Below, piece by piece: positions 18,744 through 20,223 of a stretch of 20,223 nucleotides of DNA. This DNA is from Phallusia fumigata (taxonomy: Eukaryota; Chordata; Ascidiacea; Phlebobranchia; Ascidiidae), in the NCBI GenBank assembly GCA_008931825.1, contig QXVZ01014340.1:1-20223 (forward strand). The letters are read 5' to 3'. The notes below the pieces were generated by a model. The model was not told the origin of the DNA. It worked only from the letters and a program-made list of their open reading frames with translations, and searched no databases. The stretch's first letter is position 1. The number at the start of each line of letters is the position of its first letter. A program made the translations under genes and the position numbers.

Positions 18744-18899
18744 GCGCTTATCAACTTTTCCTGGGCGGGCCGAGATTCAATGGGCCCCTCACAGCGGCGA
18801 ACAATCAACGTCTTTCGCTTTGGCTGGCGGCTGGGTAGGAAACAACAACACGTCAAGTTCGAGAGCAGTTTCCATCATGCAGCTCGTTTATCTCCCGCC
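18744..18899. repeat. 156-bp duplicate, copy 2
   Basis: Second copy of the segment at 18587-18742. It starts straight after the N and runs on into unique sequence (tcaaacggcttg). ORFs that span the N are artefacts of the join. Confidence 0.95.
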
Positions 18900-19390
18900 T
18901 CAAACGGCTTGTTGAGATAGGTTTTACATACCTTATGCGCAGTGTATCGCATCCAGGACATAGGTGCAGGTATGTTAGGCCCAGTTTGATGCAGAATTGA
19001 GATTAACACAAAGTGCAGAGGGTCAGATTGGAAATATAAATAAGGAAAATTATCAATTGGTTTCTGTAAAGAAATTTAATGGCTTGTGTTTGCAGATGTT
19101 GGCTTTGCGTCTATTCGGTTCATCAAGAGAATACCTTTCAAAACGTCTAAACCGGGAAAGGACGGGACGTGACTTAACAAAAACAAGAAAGTACAGTCGA
19201 CTCATCAGCAGAAAAGTTACAAACTGACTAAAACCAGGAAAAGACAAATTTTTCCAAAAAAAAGTTTGTCCTCAAAACAAATGATACACAAAACATACAC
19301 TCGTTTTACGCAACAAGTAGCCACTAATGTTAACAATAAAGTCCATCACCAAGTTCATTTAAAACGGATTGTTATGGTAACTCTACGTAA
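18900..19390. other. No supported gene
   Basis: The overlapping frames at 18997-19227 (plus) and 19053-19247 (minus) have no recognisable domain. Nothing else stands out. Confidence 0.45.
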
Positions 19391-19980
19391 TTGAAAATCC
19401 GTGTGATGGTGCAAACACGTAATAACCATGAGGCAATTTTTCACTTTGCCGCTCGTGCTGGGGGCTTAAGAACTTGCGCCAACAGTGACGCAACAATAGA
19501 GTATTGTCGTTGCCAAGTGGCCACTCGAGATATCAATGCAGATTTGTTTGATGCGATTAAGTCGGGGCCCGGTCGTTACTTTGTGTCGCGTACAGCGAAA
19601 GTTAAACCCAGGAAAATTGCAGGCGACCTGAAGCGCCAGTTTTTGTCGCGTCAATAAAGGGCGACAAGCGACAATTCCGAAAATTCCGCAGGGGATTCGG
19701 CGACAGACTGCTCACGAAAGTTGGGGATGACGTAATACCGTTGTGTGAAAATTGCGCAATTTGTGGGGTGGTGTTACGTGAAGTGCAAAAACGCTTATTG
19801 CAAACTATAGTAGTGAGATTGCCCATAATCGTTGTTACATAAGGTGTTGGTGATCCTGAAAGATTTTTTGTGGGTTATAATGTAGAACCGCCAGGGCTTC
19901 GCACACAACGATTCTTAGAGCAGGTGCAACAATTAGAACACATTGCAAACGAGTACCTTGCCAAAAAACTCAATTTCTAA
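19391..19980 (+). pseudogene. Possible decayed coding tract, two overlapping frames
   Basis: One plus frame runs to 19657 and contains HFAARAGGLRTCANSDATIE and PGRYFVSRTAKVKPRKIAGD. A second frame is open from 19606 to 19980 except for a single TAA at 19840-19842. It contains GDRLLTKVGDDVIPLCENCA (a C-x-x-C-x-x-C cluster with the following ICG) and ends PPGLRTQRFLEQVQQLEHIA, then NEYLAKKLNF. The composition looks protein-like, and the tract could be a broken gene, a decayed transposon or a last exon. I recognise no family, and open frames of this length can arise by chance. Confidence 0.22.
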
Positions 19981-20223
19981 CCCCAAAAAAATATTTCGTG
20001 TAAAAAGGCAATAAGTTTTCAAAAAAACTTAAACTTTGTGATTTCAAACACTTTATAACTAGAGCCTTCAAAATCCCAAACCTTATATTACTCTTTCCTG
20101 ACTATAGAAAACTACCTAATATTCTAGCGTTTTCGCTGGTTTGTGCACAAAACTAAATCTCACCTTTGAACTGGGGCGGCGCAGTCGATAGTGAACTTGG
20201 CCATTCGCCGACTGACTGTAACC
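19981..20223. other. No supported gene at right edge
   Basis: AT-rich sequence with no feature identified up to the window end. Confidence 0.5.

Noticed and set aside
18623-18920. Plus-strand ORFs across 18743
   Set aside because: They span the N at the join of two duplicate contig ends and are artefacts.

Overview
The window looks like non-coding-rich animal DNA: AT-rich, with introns of about 1-2 kb, many dispersed repeats and only one gene that the sequence supports well. That gene, on the minus strand between 5689 and 2206, encodes EAR (EPTP) beta-propeller repeats, a family of animal extracellular and cell-surface proteins (LGI, TSPEAR, ADGRV1). Compact introns, divergent near-duplicate blocks and high local polymorphism would suit an invertebrate chordate such as an ascidian, but the species assignment is inference. 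No bacterial, phage or CRISPR feature was seen.

Layout, left to right. 1-1936: a diverged direct repeat pair, with single-N gaps at 775 and 1937. 2206-5689 (minus): three coding exons of the EAR gene, with splice sites and phases that agree. Its 3' exons lie beyond the left edge and its 5' exons were not found. The introns hold a tRNA-like fragment, a promoter-like cluster and copies of a hairpin element. 5690-9417: no convincing gene; further hairpin copies, a TATA box and a CRE/E-box cluster. 9418-12396: a 1.5-kb near-duplicate pair split exactly by one N, most likely two haplotype contig ends joined in tandem. 13207-13463: a short minus-strand ORF with TATA-like and poly(A) signals. 13763-14047: a 140-bp tandem repeat. 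15947-16254: a TATA box followed by a short ORF with a good Kozak start. 16426-17463: about 1 kb bounded by inverted copies of the hairpin element. 17689-17910 (minus): a possible galectin-like exon. 18587-18899: a 156-bp duplicate split by another N. 19391-19980: weak ORF tracts.

The most interesting signal is a family of about seven related sequences (near 2508, 5289, 6768, 6785, 8651, 16500 and 17401) whose core reads CTGATGA - short stem - GAAAC. This is the hammerhead-ribozyme core layout. The central stem shows a compensated base-pair change between copies, and one copy also has a stem I. Hammerhead motifs are known from Penelope-like retroelements, so the family may be the remains of such elements. 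Several copies are in inverted arrangement, and two lie in introns of the EAR gene, antisense to it.
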